A stretch of 64,000 nucleotides of DNA from Streptomyces flaveolus. GTDB lineage: Bacteria > Actinomycetota > Actinomycetes > Streptomycetales > Streptomycetaceae. The position numbers were made by a program, and so were the translations under genes. Positions within the stretch are counted from its first letter, which is position 1; each line of letters opens with the position of its first letter. Shown here piece after piece: positions 18,799 to 26,573 of this stretch. The stretch is taken from assembly GCF_014648815.1 (NCBI RefSeq), contig NZ_BMRV01000006.1:62001-126000 (forward strand), read 5' to 3'. The notes beneath the pieces were generated by a model. That model made no database searches. It was not told the origin of the DNA and saw nothing but the letters and a program-made list of their open reading frames with translations.

Positions 18799-20208
18799 TC
18801 AGCTCTGCCCGCCCTCGTTCCTCCTGCGGACGAACAGCAGGACCGCGCCGCCGATCACCACCAGGCCGATGGCCGTGCCCCCGATCAGGGGCGTCGCGTC
18901 GGAGCTTCCGGTTTCGGCGAGGTCGGTGTCGGGGGTGGGGTCGACCACCGCGGCGGCCGGCTCACCGAGGGTGCGCGTGTCCTGCTCGACCGGACTGCTC
19001 TGGGTGCGGCAGTCGAGGACGCCGGTGAAGCGCTGCTCGAAGCCCGAGGGGCCGCGGACGGCGAAGTCGTAGGCCCGGTCCTCCGGCAGCGGGACGGTGA
19101 CCGTCCGGGTCTCGCCAGCCGCGATGGTGTACTCGCTGTCCAGCAGCTCGAAGGTGAACGCCTCGTCGCCCTTGTTGACCGCGGTGATGTCGAGGCCGCC
19201 CTTGGCGCAGTTCTTCGCCCCGGACAGCGCGGGTATCGCGCCCTGGTCCGCCCAGGTCGCGCTCGCCGTCGCCGCCACCGTCGACTCGCTGGAGCCGGCC
19301 AGGATCTGCGTCTGGCTGCGGCTCTCGGAGGCGAAGGCGCGGCCGACCGGCACGGTGGTCGACGCCTGGACGGTCAGCCCGACGGTGTCCGCCGCGGTGT
19401 CCTTCGGTACGTCGAAGAAGATCTGGCTGCCGTCGGTCACCGACGTGACGGGCTTGCCGGCCTTGTCGACGAACCGCACCCCTCCCGTGGTGGTGTCCGC
19501 CGGTGGTGTGACCGTCGCGCTGCCGGCGTTGGTGTGCACCGTCACCGGGCCGAGCCGCTCGCCCGGGTGTCCGGAGACCGCGGGCGGGTCCAGCGTGAGC
19601 GACGCCGCCGGCTCGGCCAGGTCGCGGGCGTGCTTCTCCAGGTAGTCCGCGAGCCGCTCGGCCTGCGGGTCGACGGCCTCGACGTCCGTGTCGTCCGAGT
19701 AGCGCCAGATGGCCACCTGCGTGCCGGCCGCCGCGTCCTGCTCGGTGAGCCCGCCGCGCACCCCGGCCTTCTTCGCGAGCGCCGCGAGGTCGTTGACCTG
19801 GGGGTAGGAGTTCTGCAGGATCCAGCGGATGCGGCCGGCGTCCTTGTTGGTGCCCAGCGAGGTCCCGCTCCACGGCGTCTCGTGGTACTTGGCGTCCTTC
19901 TGCGTCGGGTTCTGGATGTCGACGCAATAGGTCTGCAGCATGCCGCCGCCGTCGACGGACATCTCGAACAGCCCGGCCGACACCTCCTGGTCACCGGTGG
20001 CCCCGTGGATGACCGCGGTGCCGTAGGTCTTCAGGCCGCCTATGGTGGCCGCCGCCCCGCCCACGCCCTGCGTCTTCCCCTGGGCTGCGGCCGGGGCGGC
20101 ACCCGCCGCCACGCCGGCCGCGGCGAGCGCGGAGACCAGCACCGTGGCGGCGAGTCTCGCCGCCGTTCCTCGGCCGGGCCGGGACAGGACAGAGAGCGAA
20201 GAAAACAC
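18799..20208 (-). CDS. Cys-Gln thioester-forming surface protein with LAETG sorting signal
   Basis: A 469-residue secreted, cell-wall-anchored protein. Signal peptide ~1-43 (AATVLVSALAAAGVAAG, ends PAAAQ). A thioester domain follows with YCVDIQNP (Cys ~95) and TQVAIWRYSDD (Gln ~164), the pair that forms an internal thioester able to bond covalently to surface amines. Repeated beta-sandwich regions come next, then LAETG (~430, the class E sortase motif of high-GC actinobacteria), a membrane helix and the tail VRRRNEGGQS. GTG 20208 has AAGGGG upstream; a TTG precedes it directly. Likely an adhesin of the hyphal surface. Confidence 0.85.
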   Translation of the reverse strand: MFSSLSVLSRPGRGTAARLAATVLVSALAAAGVAAGAAPAAAQGKTQGVGGAAATIGGLKTYGTAVIHGATGDQEVSAGLFEMSVDGGGMLQTYCVDIQNPTQKDAKYHETPWSGTSLGTNKDAGRIRWILQNSYPQVNDLAALAKKAGVRGGLTEQDAAAGTQVAIWRYSDDTDVEAVDPQAERLADYLEKHARDLAEPAASLTLDPPAVSGHPGERLGPVTVHTNAGSATVTPPADTTTGGVRFVDKAGKPVTSVTDGSQIFFDVPKDTAADTVGLTVQASTTVPVGRAFASESRSQTQILAGSSESTVAATASATWADQGAIPALSGAKNCAKGGLDITAVNKGDEAFTFELLDSEYTIAAGETRTVTVPLPEDRAYDFAVRGPSGFEQRFTGVLDCRTQSSPVEQDTRTLGEPAAAVVDPTPDTDLAETGSSDATPLIGGTAIGLVVIGGAVLLFVRRRNEGGQS

Positions 20209-20385
20209 CAAATTCCCCTTCGAGCAGGACCCGTTGGCGTGGGGGGCACGGTCCCACCAGCAGAATCAGCAGCCCCGTAGGACATGTTCGGCATCCTAAG
20301 GACCTGGCGCAGCGGGCCTCCCGGTGATGTTGGTCGGAGCGGTGATCCGACTCGGAATCGTTATGGCCGACACCTCTGTGAGCAG

Positions 20386-20437
20386 GGCTTATCGACAAAT
20401 CCACCCGGGTCGTTCCGTGCGCTTTCGCCGATAAGCC
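20386..20437. promoter_or_regulatory. 9-bp inverted repeat in the ssbB/thioester-protein spacer
   Basis: GGCTTATCG (20386-20394) and its exact complement CGATAAGCC (20429-20437) flank a 34-nt interval in the 260-nt gap between the ssbB stop and the start of the thioester protein gene. A weaker GTCGGA/TCCGAC pair lies at 20333-20351. These could be the ssbB transcript end or an upstream control site for the surface protein. No T-run follows on the minus strand, so neither is certain. Confidence 0.35.
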
Positions 20438-20469
20438 GCACTTCGGTCACTCCTGCCGGGTCGCCGGCG

Positions 20470-20937
20470 TCATGCCACCGCGACGGGCTCCGGCTGCTCT
20501 TCGGTGTCGGCGGGCGCCGATTCCACCGGCGGCGTCTCCCAGTTGGGCTCCGGCCGCGGCGGAGAGGCGGCCGGCTCGGCCCGGTTGGTGCGCCGGAACG
20601 CCGCCGTCCCCCGCGAGAGGTCGTGCCCGATCGCCACCGCGTCGATGTCCGCGGAGGTCCAGTTCTGCCCCTCGCGCACATCCGTGCGCACCTTCAACCG
20701 GCCGTGCACGACGACGGGTTCACCCACCGCCAGCGACGCCGACGCGTTGATGGCGAGCTGCCGGTTGGCCCACACCGTGAAGAAGTTGGTGTGGCCGTCC
20801 GTCCACGCGTTCTTCTCGCGGTCCCAGTAGCGCGCGGTGACCGCCAGCCGGAACCGCGCCGACGGTCCGCTCGCCAGGTCCCGGAACACCGGCTGCGTCG
20901 CCACGTTGCCCACGGCACAGATCATGGTCTCGTTCAT
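20470..20937 (-). CDS. ssbB: single-stranded DNA-binding protein SsbB
   Basis: A 155-residue SSB paralogue. The OB fold occupies ~1-110 (MICAVGNVAT, RFRLAVTARYWD, TNFFTVWANRQLA, VVVHGRLKVRT). The C-terminal tail is Pro/Glu-rich and ends EQPEPVAVA, lacking the acidic DDDIPF tip of the replicative SSB. Length, tail type and position beside dynamin-like genes match SsbB of S. coelicolor, which acts in chromosome segregation during sporulation (known for that protein; inferred here). ATG 20937 has GGAGGGAGG upstream. A terminator separates it from dynB, so it likely has its own promoter. Confidence 0.9.
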   Translation of the reverse strand: MNETMICAVGNVATQPVFRDLASGPSARFRLAVTARYWDREKNAWTDGHTNFFTVWANRQLAINASASLAVGEPVVVHGRLKVRTDVREGQNWTSADIDAVAIGHDLSRGTAAFRRTNRAEPAASPPRPEPNWETPPVESAPADTEEQPEPVAVA

Positions 20938-21092
20938 CGCGAGTCCCTCCCTCCACGCGTACGGGCCCGGCCCGTACGGCTGCTGCGTCTGCCTGCCGGC
21001 GACCGCTTCCGCCGCGGTCGCCGTGAGGCCAGACTGCCTCCGCCGGCCCGGGCCCGCTGAGCCCTGTGGAACGCCCCCTCGCCTGTGGAAAA

Positions 21093-21118
21093 CCCCGCCA
21101 CCCGAACGGGTGGCGGGG
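21093..21118 (-). terminator. intrinsic terminator after dynB
   Basis: A perfect 12-bp stem (CCCCGCCACCCG / CGGGTGGCGGGG) with a 2-nt tip. On the minus strand it is followed by TTTTCC. It lies 23 nt past the dynB stop. Confidence 0.8.
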
Positions 21119-21140
21119 CTCCCCCGACGGCCTCGCTCCC

Positions 21141-23381
21141 CTACCTCGCCCGGGTCCCCACCCCGATGCCTGCCCCCACGCCCGTGCCCGCGACGCGCCC
21201 GTACTGTTCCCGGACTTCCCGGTACCGCAGCAGCTCCGCCGCCAGCGGATCCAGCACCCGGGCCCGGCCGCACCCGGCGGCCGCCTCACGCAAGCGGCGT
21301 TCCGCCTCGTACCCGTAGCGCCGCGCCGGTCCGCGTGCCGCCATGCGGCAGCTCCACTCGATGACCGGGCCGCCGACGATGCCGGACACCATCAGCAGCA
21401 CCGGCACGCCCAGGTTCGGCGCCATGAAGCCGATGATCTGACCGAGCAGCCACAGGCCGCCCACCACCTGAAGGAGCGTCATGGACGCCTGGGCCAGTAC
21501 GGCGACCGGCCACCACCCGGGCCGCGGCGGGCGTGCCGTCGGCAGGCCCTGCCGCACCGCCAGCTCGTCGAGTGCCTCGGGCAGTCCCTGGGCGCCGCGT
21601 ACGGCCGCCTCGCGCATCGCCTGCGCCCACGGCGCCGGCAGCCCGGCCGACGCCCGGTCGGACACCGTACGCACCGCCTGCTCGACGCGCTGACGGGCCG
21701 TGACCTCCTCGTCCGCCTGGGTGCGCAGCGACAGCCGCCCCGTGGAGGGTTCGCGCCGGTCGTGGTACCAGCGCCACAGCCGCAGCCACGGCGTGCCGCA
21801 CGCCCGGTTGGCGTTGCGCAGCCAGGCACGTTCGGCCGCGTCGCCCGCCGCGGTGGCGCCCACCGCGTCGGCGAGCCGGTCCGCGAACTCCTCCCGGGCC
21901 TCCTCGCTGAGCCCGGTGCGCCGCCCGGTGACGTACACGGGCCGCAGCCGCCCGGCGGCGGCGTCCACGTCGGCCGCGATGCGGCGCGCCGGCGCCTGCC
22001 GCTCGGCGACGAACTGGCCGAGCGTCTCCCGCAGTTCGCCCATGCCCTCTCCGGTGAGCGCGGACAGCGCGAGCACGGTCGCGCCGGGTTCGCCGTACTC
22101 CCCCAGCGCGATGCCGTCCTCGTCGAGCAGGCGTCGCAGGTCGTCGAGGACCTGCTCGGCGGCCTCCCCGGGCAGCCGGTCGACCTGGTTGAGGACGACG
22201 AAGGTGACCTCCGCGTGGCCCGCCATCGGCCGCAGATAGCGCTCGTGGAGCATGGCATCGGCGTACTTCTCCGGGTCGACGACCCAGATGACGGCGTCGA
22301 CGAGGCCCAGGATGCGGTCCACCTGCTCGCGGTGCTGCACGGCCGCGGAGTCGTGGTCGGGCAGGTCGATCAGGACCAGCCCGCGCAGCGGCGAGTCGGC
22401 GTCCGGGTGCTGAAGCGGACGGCGGCGCAGCCGGCCGGGGATGCCGAGCCGGTCCAGCAGGCTGGCCGCGCCGTCGCTCCAACTGCACGCGATGGGCGCG
22501 GCGGTGGTGGGCCGGCGGACGCCCGTCTCGGAGATCGTCACCCCGGCGAGCGTGTTGAACAGCTGCGACTTGCCGCTGCCGGTCGCGCCCGCGATGGCGA
22601 CGACCGTGTGCTGCCCGGAGAGCCTGCGCCGCGCGGCGGCCTCGTCGAGGACCCGTCCCGCCTCGGCCAGCGTCCCGCCGTCGAGCCGGGTGCGGGAGAG
22701 CCCCACCAGTTCGCGCAGCGCGTCCAGCCGCGACCTGAGGTTCCCGTCGTAGGCCAAGGGCATCAGGGAGGAGGAACTCGCCGGTCTGCTCGGCACGGCG
22801 GTGAACTGTTCCGCGCCGGCGTTCTCGTCCACCCGCCGCGCGATGAGCCCGTCGCCCCAGGCCTCCTCCTCGCCCCGGGCCCCGGCTCCGGCCGCCGAGC
22901 CGCCCTGGGCGCCGTCCGTACGCGCCTTGCCGTCGGCCCGCTCCTTGCCGTCCGTACGTTCCTTCTGCTCCGTACGTTCCTTGTGGTCCGTACGCTCCTT
23001 GCCGTCCGTACGCTCCTTGTGCTCCGTACGCCGCCGAGGGGCGCCGTCGTCCGCCACGCGCGCGGGGGAGCCGGACTCACGGGCGCGCTCCCCTTCACCA
23101 CGCGCCGCACGCTCACTCGCCCCGTTGGGCGCGTCCTCACTCCCGCCGCTCCGTCCGCGCTCGTTCTCCTCCCTCCCCGCACGCTCGCGCTCGTCGTCAC
23201 GGGTGCGCTCGCCCCGGCCCGTGTCCTCGGCAGCACCGCCCTCCCCGGCGCGCCGCTCGCCGGCGCTCTTCTCCCGGGCGCGCTCCTCGGCATCCTGTCT
23301 CCGGCTACGGCCGCTTAGGGTGTCCGCCTCCTCCGTGTGGTCGGTGTGCTCGGTGGGGTCCTGGTCAGTGACGGCGGTCAC
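21141..23381 (-). CDS. dynB: dynamin-like membrane GTPase, probable DynB
   Basis: A 746-residue protein. Residues 1-200 are charged low-complexity sequence with tandem KERTDG/KERTDH units (~121-157). The GTPase domain has G1 GATGSGKS (265-272), switch-I RRPTTAAP, G3 DLPDHDS and G4 NQVD. After a helical stalk, two membrane helices (~660-720: VAVLAQASMTLLQVVGG and VPVLLMVSGIVGGP) sit near the C-terminus. This fits DynB, one of two Streptomyces dynamin-like proteins that stabilise FtsZ rings at sporulation septa (established for S. venezuelae; assigned here by architecture and ssbB linkage). GTG 23381 lies 3 nt after the dynA stop with a GGAGAGGTGA ribosome site, so the two are coupled. Which gene is A or B is inferred from order. 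Confidence 0.7.
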   Translation of the reverse strand: MTAVTDQDPTEHTDHTEEADTLSGRSRRQDAEERAREKSAGERRAGEGGAAEDTGRGERTRDDERERAGREENERGRSGGSEDAPNGASERAARGEGERARESGSPARVADDGAPRRRTEHKERTDGKERTDHKERTEQKERTDGKERADGKARTDGAQGGSAAGAGARGEEEAWGDGLIARRVDENAGAEQFTAVPSRPASSSSLMPLAYDGNLRSRLDALRELVGLSRTRLDGGTLAEAGRVLDEAAARRRLSGQHTVVAIAGATGSGKSQLFNTLAGVTISETGVRRPTTAAPIACSWSDGAASLLDRLGIPGRLRRRPLQHPDADSPLRGLVLIDLPDHDSAAVQHREQVDRILGLVDAVIWVVDPEKYADAMLHERYLRPMAGHAEVTFVVLNQVDRLPGEAAEQVLDDLRRLLDEDGIALGEYGEPGATVLALSALTGEGMGELRETLGQFVAERQAPARRIAADVDAAAGRLRPVYVTGRRTGLSEEAREEFADRLADAVGATAAGDAAERAWLRNANRACGTPWLRLWRWYHDRREPSTGRLSLRTQADEEVTARQRVEQAVRTVSDRASAGLPAPWAQAMREAAVRGAQGLPEALDELAVRQGLPTARPPRPGWWPVAVLAQASMTLLQVVGGLWLLGQIIGFMAPNLGVPVLLMVSGIVGGPVIEWSCRMAARGPARRYGYEAERRLREAAAGCGRARVLDPLAAELLRYREVREQYGRVAGTGVGAGIGVGTRAR
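22921..23035. repeat. tandem ~18-24 bp repeats encoding KERTDG units in dynB
   Basis: CCGTACG(T/C)TCCTTG-type units recur about every 18-24 nt. On the minus strand they encode KERTDG, KERTDH, KERTEQ, KERTDG and KERADG in succession, a charged and probably disordered segment before the GTPase domain. Such arrays tend to vary in copy number between strains. Confidence 0.65.
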
Positions 23382-23384
23382 CGC

Positions 23385-24992
23385 TCACCTCTCCTTCTGC
23401 AGTACGGACAGCGCGGCGATGAGTTCGGCCTGCGGCTCGGGGTGGACCTCCAGCGCGTCGAGCGGCGCGAGCCGACGCTCGCGCTCCGCGTGCATGACGC
23501 GGTCCATGTGGTCGTTGAGCAGCCGTCCGCCCCGGTCGCGCAGCCGCAGCGCGCCATGGGCGCCGATGCGTTCGGCGAGCCTCTCCCCGGCGCTGCGCGC
23601 CCGCCTGCCGCCCAGCAGCACGGTGGCGCCCAGCGCGGCGACCATCTCCGGGTCCGGCGCCAGGCTCCGGTCGAGCCGGCGCACCTCCTCCTCGGCGTAC
23701 TCCTCCAGCTCCCGCCGCCACCGCCGTACGGCCATCCCGATACGGTGCTCGGCGCTCTCGGGCGACCACGCGCGGGACGTGAGTTCCGGGGCGCCCGCCG
23801 CGGGCTCGCGCCGCCAGGCCTCGTCGACGTGTTCGTCGGCGGCGGTGACGGCGCACAGCAGCAGCGCGCCGAGGCTCTCCACCAGCGAGTCGAGGAGTTC
23901 GCCGGGAGAGCAGTCGAGCGGGAAGGCCCGCCACCGCTTCAGGGCGTCCCCGGCGAGCACGGCCCCCGCCTGCAACCGCCCCCGCACGCGCGCGTGCTCG
24001 GCGTCGTACGCGCCGTCGACGGCGGCGGTGAGCCGCAGCGCGGCGGCGTACTGCGCGGCGGTGGCGCTGGCCAGCTCGGGCATCCGGGCCTTGAGGGAGT
24101 CCAGGATGCCGTAGGCCGTACGGGCCATGGCGTCGTGCCGGGCCGCGAGGTCCTGGGCACGGTGGACGAGCCAGGACCGCAGCGGCGCCACGGCGGTGGC
24201 CGGCAGCAGCCCGCCGCCCCAGGCCGACTCGGGAAGTTCGGGGACGGTGAAGCGGGGGACGTCGCCGAGGCCGGCCTTGGTGAGCAGCGCCGCGTACTGC
24301 CGTGACACCTCGGCCACCACCTGGTGGGGCACCCGGTCCAGCACGGTGACCAGCGTGGCGTTGTACTCCTTGGCGGTGCGCAGCAGTTGCCAGGGCACGG
24401 CGTCGGCGTACCGGGCGGCGGTGGTGACCATGACCCAGATGTCGGCGGCGCAGATCAGCTCGGCGGCCAGGATGCGGTTGTCGGCGACGAGGGAGTCGAT
24501 GTCGGGTGCGTCGAGGAGGGCGAGGCCGGGCGGCAGGGTGTCGGCGGTCTCGACGCGCAGCACGCGCGTGGGGTTCTCGCCGGGCAGGAGCAGATCGTCG
24601 TCCGGGGCGTGGTGGGGCACCCACACGCGCGTGAGATCGGGCAGCACGCGCATGCCGCTGAACCAGTGGTGGTCCTCCGGATGGCACACCAGCACCGGGG
24701 TCCGGGTCGTGGGCCGCAGAACGCCCGCCTCGCTGACGCGCCGGCCCACGAGCGAGTTCACCAGCGTGGACTTCCCGGCGCCGGTGGAGCCGCCCACGAC
24801 GGCCAGCAACGGCGCTTCGGGATCTCTCAGCCGGGGCACCAGATAGTCGTCGAGCTGGGCGAGCAGTTCGTCTCGGTTGGCACGCGCGCGTGGAGCCCCC
24901 GCGAGGGGCAGCGGGAAGCGTGCGGCCGCGACACGGTCGCGCAGGGCGGAAAGTGCGTCGAGCAGCTGAGGCCGTACGTCCAAGGTCACCAC
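23385..24992 (-). CDS. dynA: dynamin-like GTPase, probable DynA
   Basis: A 535-residue GTPase. G1 is GGSTGAGKS (67-75), switch RPTTRTP (~93-99) and G3 [10 protein letters not shown]4 is unusual: the strand reads TVLDRVP rather than NKxD. A long helical region follows, with a hydrophobic stretch [15 protein letters not shown] (~450) that may contact membrane. It starts with a GTG at 24992 ([10 protein letters not shown]); an in-frame ATG at 25031 would add 13 residues, neither having a clear Shine-Dalgarno. First gene of the dynA-dynB unit, with ssbB beyond a terminator. The name relies on the S. venezuelae locus order recalled from the literature. Confidence 0.68.
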   Translation of the reverse strand: MVTLDVRPQLLDALSALRDRVAAARFPLPLAGAPRARANRDELLAQLDDYLVPRLRDPEAPLLAVVGGSTGAGKSTLVNSLVGRRVSEAGVLRPTTRTPVLVCHPEDHHWFSGMRVLPDLTRVWVPHHAPDDDLLLPGENPTRVLRVETADTLPPGLALLDAPDIDSLVADNRILAAELICAADIWVMVTTAARYADAVPWQLLRTAKEYNATLVTVLDRVPHQVVAEVSRQYAALLTKAGLGDVPRFTVPELPESAWGGGLLPATAVAPLRSWLVHRAQDLAARHDAMARTAYGILDSLKARMPELASATAAQYAAALRLTAAVDGAYDAEHARVRGRLQAGAVLAGDALKRWRAFPLDCSPGELLDSLVESLGALLLCAVTAADEHVDEAWRREPAAGAPELTSRAWSPESAEHRIGMAVRRWRRELEEYAEEEVRRLDRSLAPDPEMVAALGATVLLGGRRARSAGERLAERIGAHGALRLRDRGGRLLNDHMDRVMHAERERRLAPLDALEVHPEPQAELIAALSVLQKER

Positions 24993-25311
24993 ATGGGAAG
25001 AATGCCCAATTTTAGGGGAATTCTGAAGCATATGAGCATGTCTGCGCGCCGACCGGACACTACGGACGGAAGGGACTACTGGGACACGAGCACAGTCCAG
25101 GCATAACGAGTGCACAACACCCGATGCGCGAGACGCCAAAAGCGATGCACGATTCGTACCTGCCTGCGATTATCGGTTCCGCTTCACCGAACCTCCACAT
25201 CGAGCCACGGAGGCGAGGCGTCAGGGACACGGAACCGGGAGCCCTATCCTTGTCCCCGGCAACGTCGTGGACCGGCCCACCCGGCCACCACGACCGAGGC
25301 CACCACACCAG

Positions 25312-25384
25312 GCCCCCGTAGCTCAGTGGATAGAGCAGGCGCCTTCTAAGCGCTTGGCCGCAGGTTCGAGTCCTGCCGGGGGCG
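25312..25384 (+). tRNA. tRNA-Arg (UCU anticodon)
   Basis: A full cloverleaf of 73 nt: acceptor GCCCCCG/CGGGGGC, D arm GCTC...GAGC, anticodon stem GGCGC/GCGCT with loop CTTCTAA (anticodon TCT at 25345-25347), and T arm GCAGG-TTCGAGT-CCTGC, discriminator G. CCA is not encoded (CCC follows). It reads AGA codons, which are rare in this genome. Confidence 0.95.
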
Positions 25385-25393
25385 CCCATCTCT

Positions 25394-25417
25394 GCCTTCC
25401 CGTCGGGGAGGGCTTTT
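25394..25417 (+). terminator. terminator of the tRNA-Arg transcript
   Basis: Stem GCCTTCCC / GGGGAGGGC around GTC, followed by TTTT. It starts 10 nt after the tRNA 3' end. Confidence 0.75.
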
Positions 25418-25828
25418 CGCTGGTCAGGACCGGTACCAGCCGCCACGACGAAGCCCCGGGCACCCTTCTGACGATCAAGGGCGGGCTCCGGGGCTGTCCG
25501 GCTGTCACCGGGTTTTCGCGGGTGGCCGTGTCGATCAGCAGCTCGCACTGCCCGAGGTTGCATCTGGCCGGCTGGGCAAGGGACCAAGGGGGTGCGTCGA
25601 GTTGATGTGAAGAGGTCGCATGCCACAGTCGTGCCAGACGTAGAGGGCAGCCTCGGTCACCGCGTTGAGACGGTCAGGCTGCATTTTCCCATACGGGGGG
25701 CAAGCTGCCTCCTGGCGCACGCCGTCTGCTCGTCGATATGCAAGCCGCCCCGCTCTGGCCCGGCGTGAGCAGCCCTCGCGCCAAGTACCCGCCTGCGCTG
25801 CCGCAGACGGGGGCCACCACCCTGTGTG
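25418..25828. other. gene-free degraded stretch downstream of tRNA-Arg
   Basis: No reading frame with credible codon use or ribosome site is seen on either strand. Short open stretches on the minus strand are broken by stops. The base composition is a little less GC-rich and less codon-structured than the flanks, as expected for decayed mobile-element DNA between the tRNA and its partial copy. Confidence 0.5.
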
Positions 25829-26077
25829 TCAGTTCCTCCGGCGACGCCCCTGCGCATAGGGACCGTGGCGATCATGTTCCCGCCATTCCTCGTCATGGGG
25901 GTCGCGGTCTTCGCCGCCCGCGTTGCCTCCAGGAGTCGGAATGTGTTCCCCATTGTTGACCTTGGCCAGCAGCGAGGCGAGGGGGTCAGGGGGACCGTCG
26001 CTGAAGCGATCGGAGCCGCGCTCGGGCGGCGGCCCCGGCTCTGTCCTGTCGTGGCGCGACCGTGATGTACCACTCAT
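25829..26077 (-). CDS. small hydrophilic hypothetical protein in the putative element scar
   Basis: An 82-residue, highly charged protein (MSGTSRSRHDRTEPGPPPER... ending GRRRRN). The reason to accept it is the excellent ribosome site GGAGGGGG seven bases before ATG 26077. A short helix DPLASLLAKVNNGEH is the only likely structured part. No family recognised. It lies between the tRNA-Arg and its 3' copy, so it may be a leftover small gene of an integrative element. Confidence 0.4.
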   Translation of the reverse strand: MSGTSRSRHDRTEPGPPPERGSDRFSDGPPDPLASLLAKVNNGEHIPTPGGNAGGEDRDPHDEEWREHDRHGPYAQGRRRRN

Positions 26078-26139
26078 GAGCAGCCCCCTCCGACTCCCTG
26101 AGATGCACTCGGAATCTTTCCCTGGGGGGTCGTGGGTAA

Positions 26140-26379
26140 CCCGCCTTCGACCTCGCCAGTGCTGAGCAATCCTGCCGCAAGCCGCACATCCGCCGGACGT
26201 ACTACAGCGACCAGGGGCGGCCCGTCGGGACGGCGGACCTCGTGGTGCCCGCCACTCACTGCGAGATCGTCTGCGAGATCCCCGTCAACCGTCACCAGCC
26301 CTGCCACTCCCCCGGACGAATGCATGTCGAAGTCCGGCCGACGAGACGTCGGAGCGTGGGAGGGTGGCCAGGTCGGTGA
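26140..26379 (+). pseudogene. remnant of a GntR-family regulator (UTRA domain end)
   Basis: A frame without start codon, directly after a stop, reads RKPHIRRTYYSDQGRPV, then TADLVVPATHCEIVCEIPV. This matches the last strands of the UTRA effector domain of GntR/HutC-type regulators, where R-x-YYsdqGrPvetAD-vvPA-yEi-yeIPV is typical. The DNA-binding half is missing and the frame runs on into unrelated sequence. KorSA-type GntR repressors are common on actinomycete integrative elements, so its position just before the partial tRNA copy is suggestive. Confidence 0.5.
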
Positions 26380-26396
26380 GGGTGCGGCACCGACGC

Positions 26397-26450
26397 AGCA
26401 GGCGTCTTCTCCGCGCTTGGCCGCAGGTTCGAATCCTGCCCGGGGTGCCC
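26397..26450 (+). repeat. partial tRNA-Arg 3' copy, attachment-site-like
   Basis: 54 nt aligned without gaps to tRNA-Arg positions 25334-25387, identical at 48 of 54 bases: from the end of the D arm through anticodon arm, T arm and acceptor 3' strand. The 5' part of the tRNA is absent. Duplication of a tRNA 3' end is the footprint left by site-specific integrases, so this looks like the distal att site of an element inserted at the tRNA at 25312. Confidence 0.7.
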
Positions 26451-26573
26451 GTCTTTGCCGTCGCCGCTTCCGGACCGTGCACGGCTTCCGCCCCGCGCCG
26501 CCCTTGAGCGCGGCCGCCGGGTCATGCCGCGACAGGGCGCCATTCGCACACGCCTTCACAGGATCGCCCACAA

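Noticed and set aside
20427..20434. GCCGATAA, identical to the sigma-WhiG -10 consensus (also near 28076 and 29216)
   Set aside because: No TAAA about 15 nt upstream at any of the sites, and each occurrence is part of an inverted repeat instead.
25323..25508. Apparent small minus-strand gene with GLEPAAKR motif
   Set aside because: It is translation of the tRNA-Arg complement, a known annotation artefact; the same false peptide appears at the partial copy near 26430.
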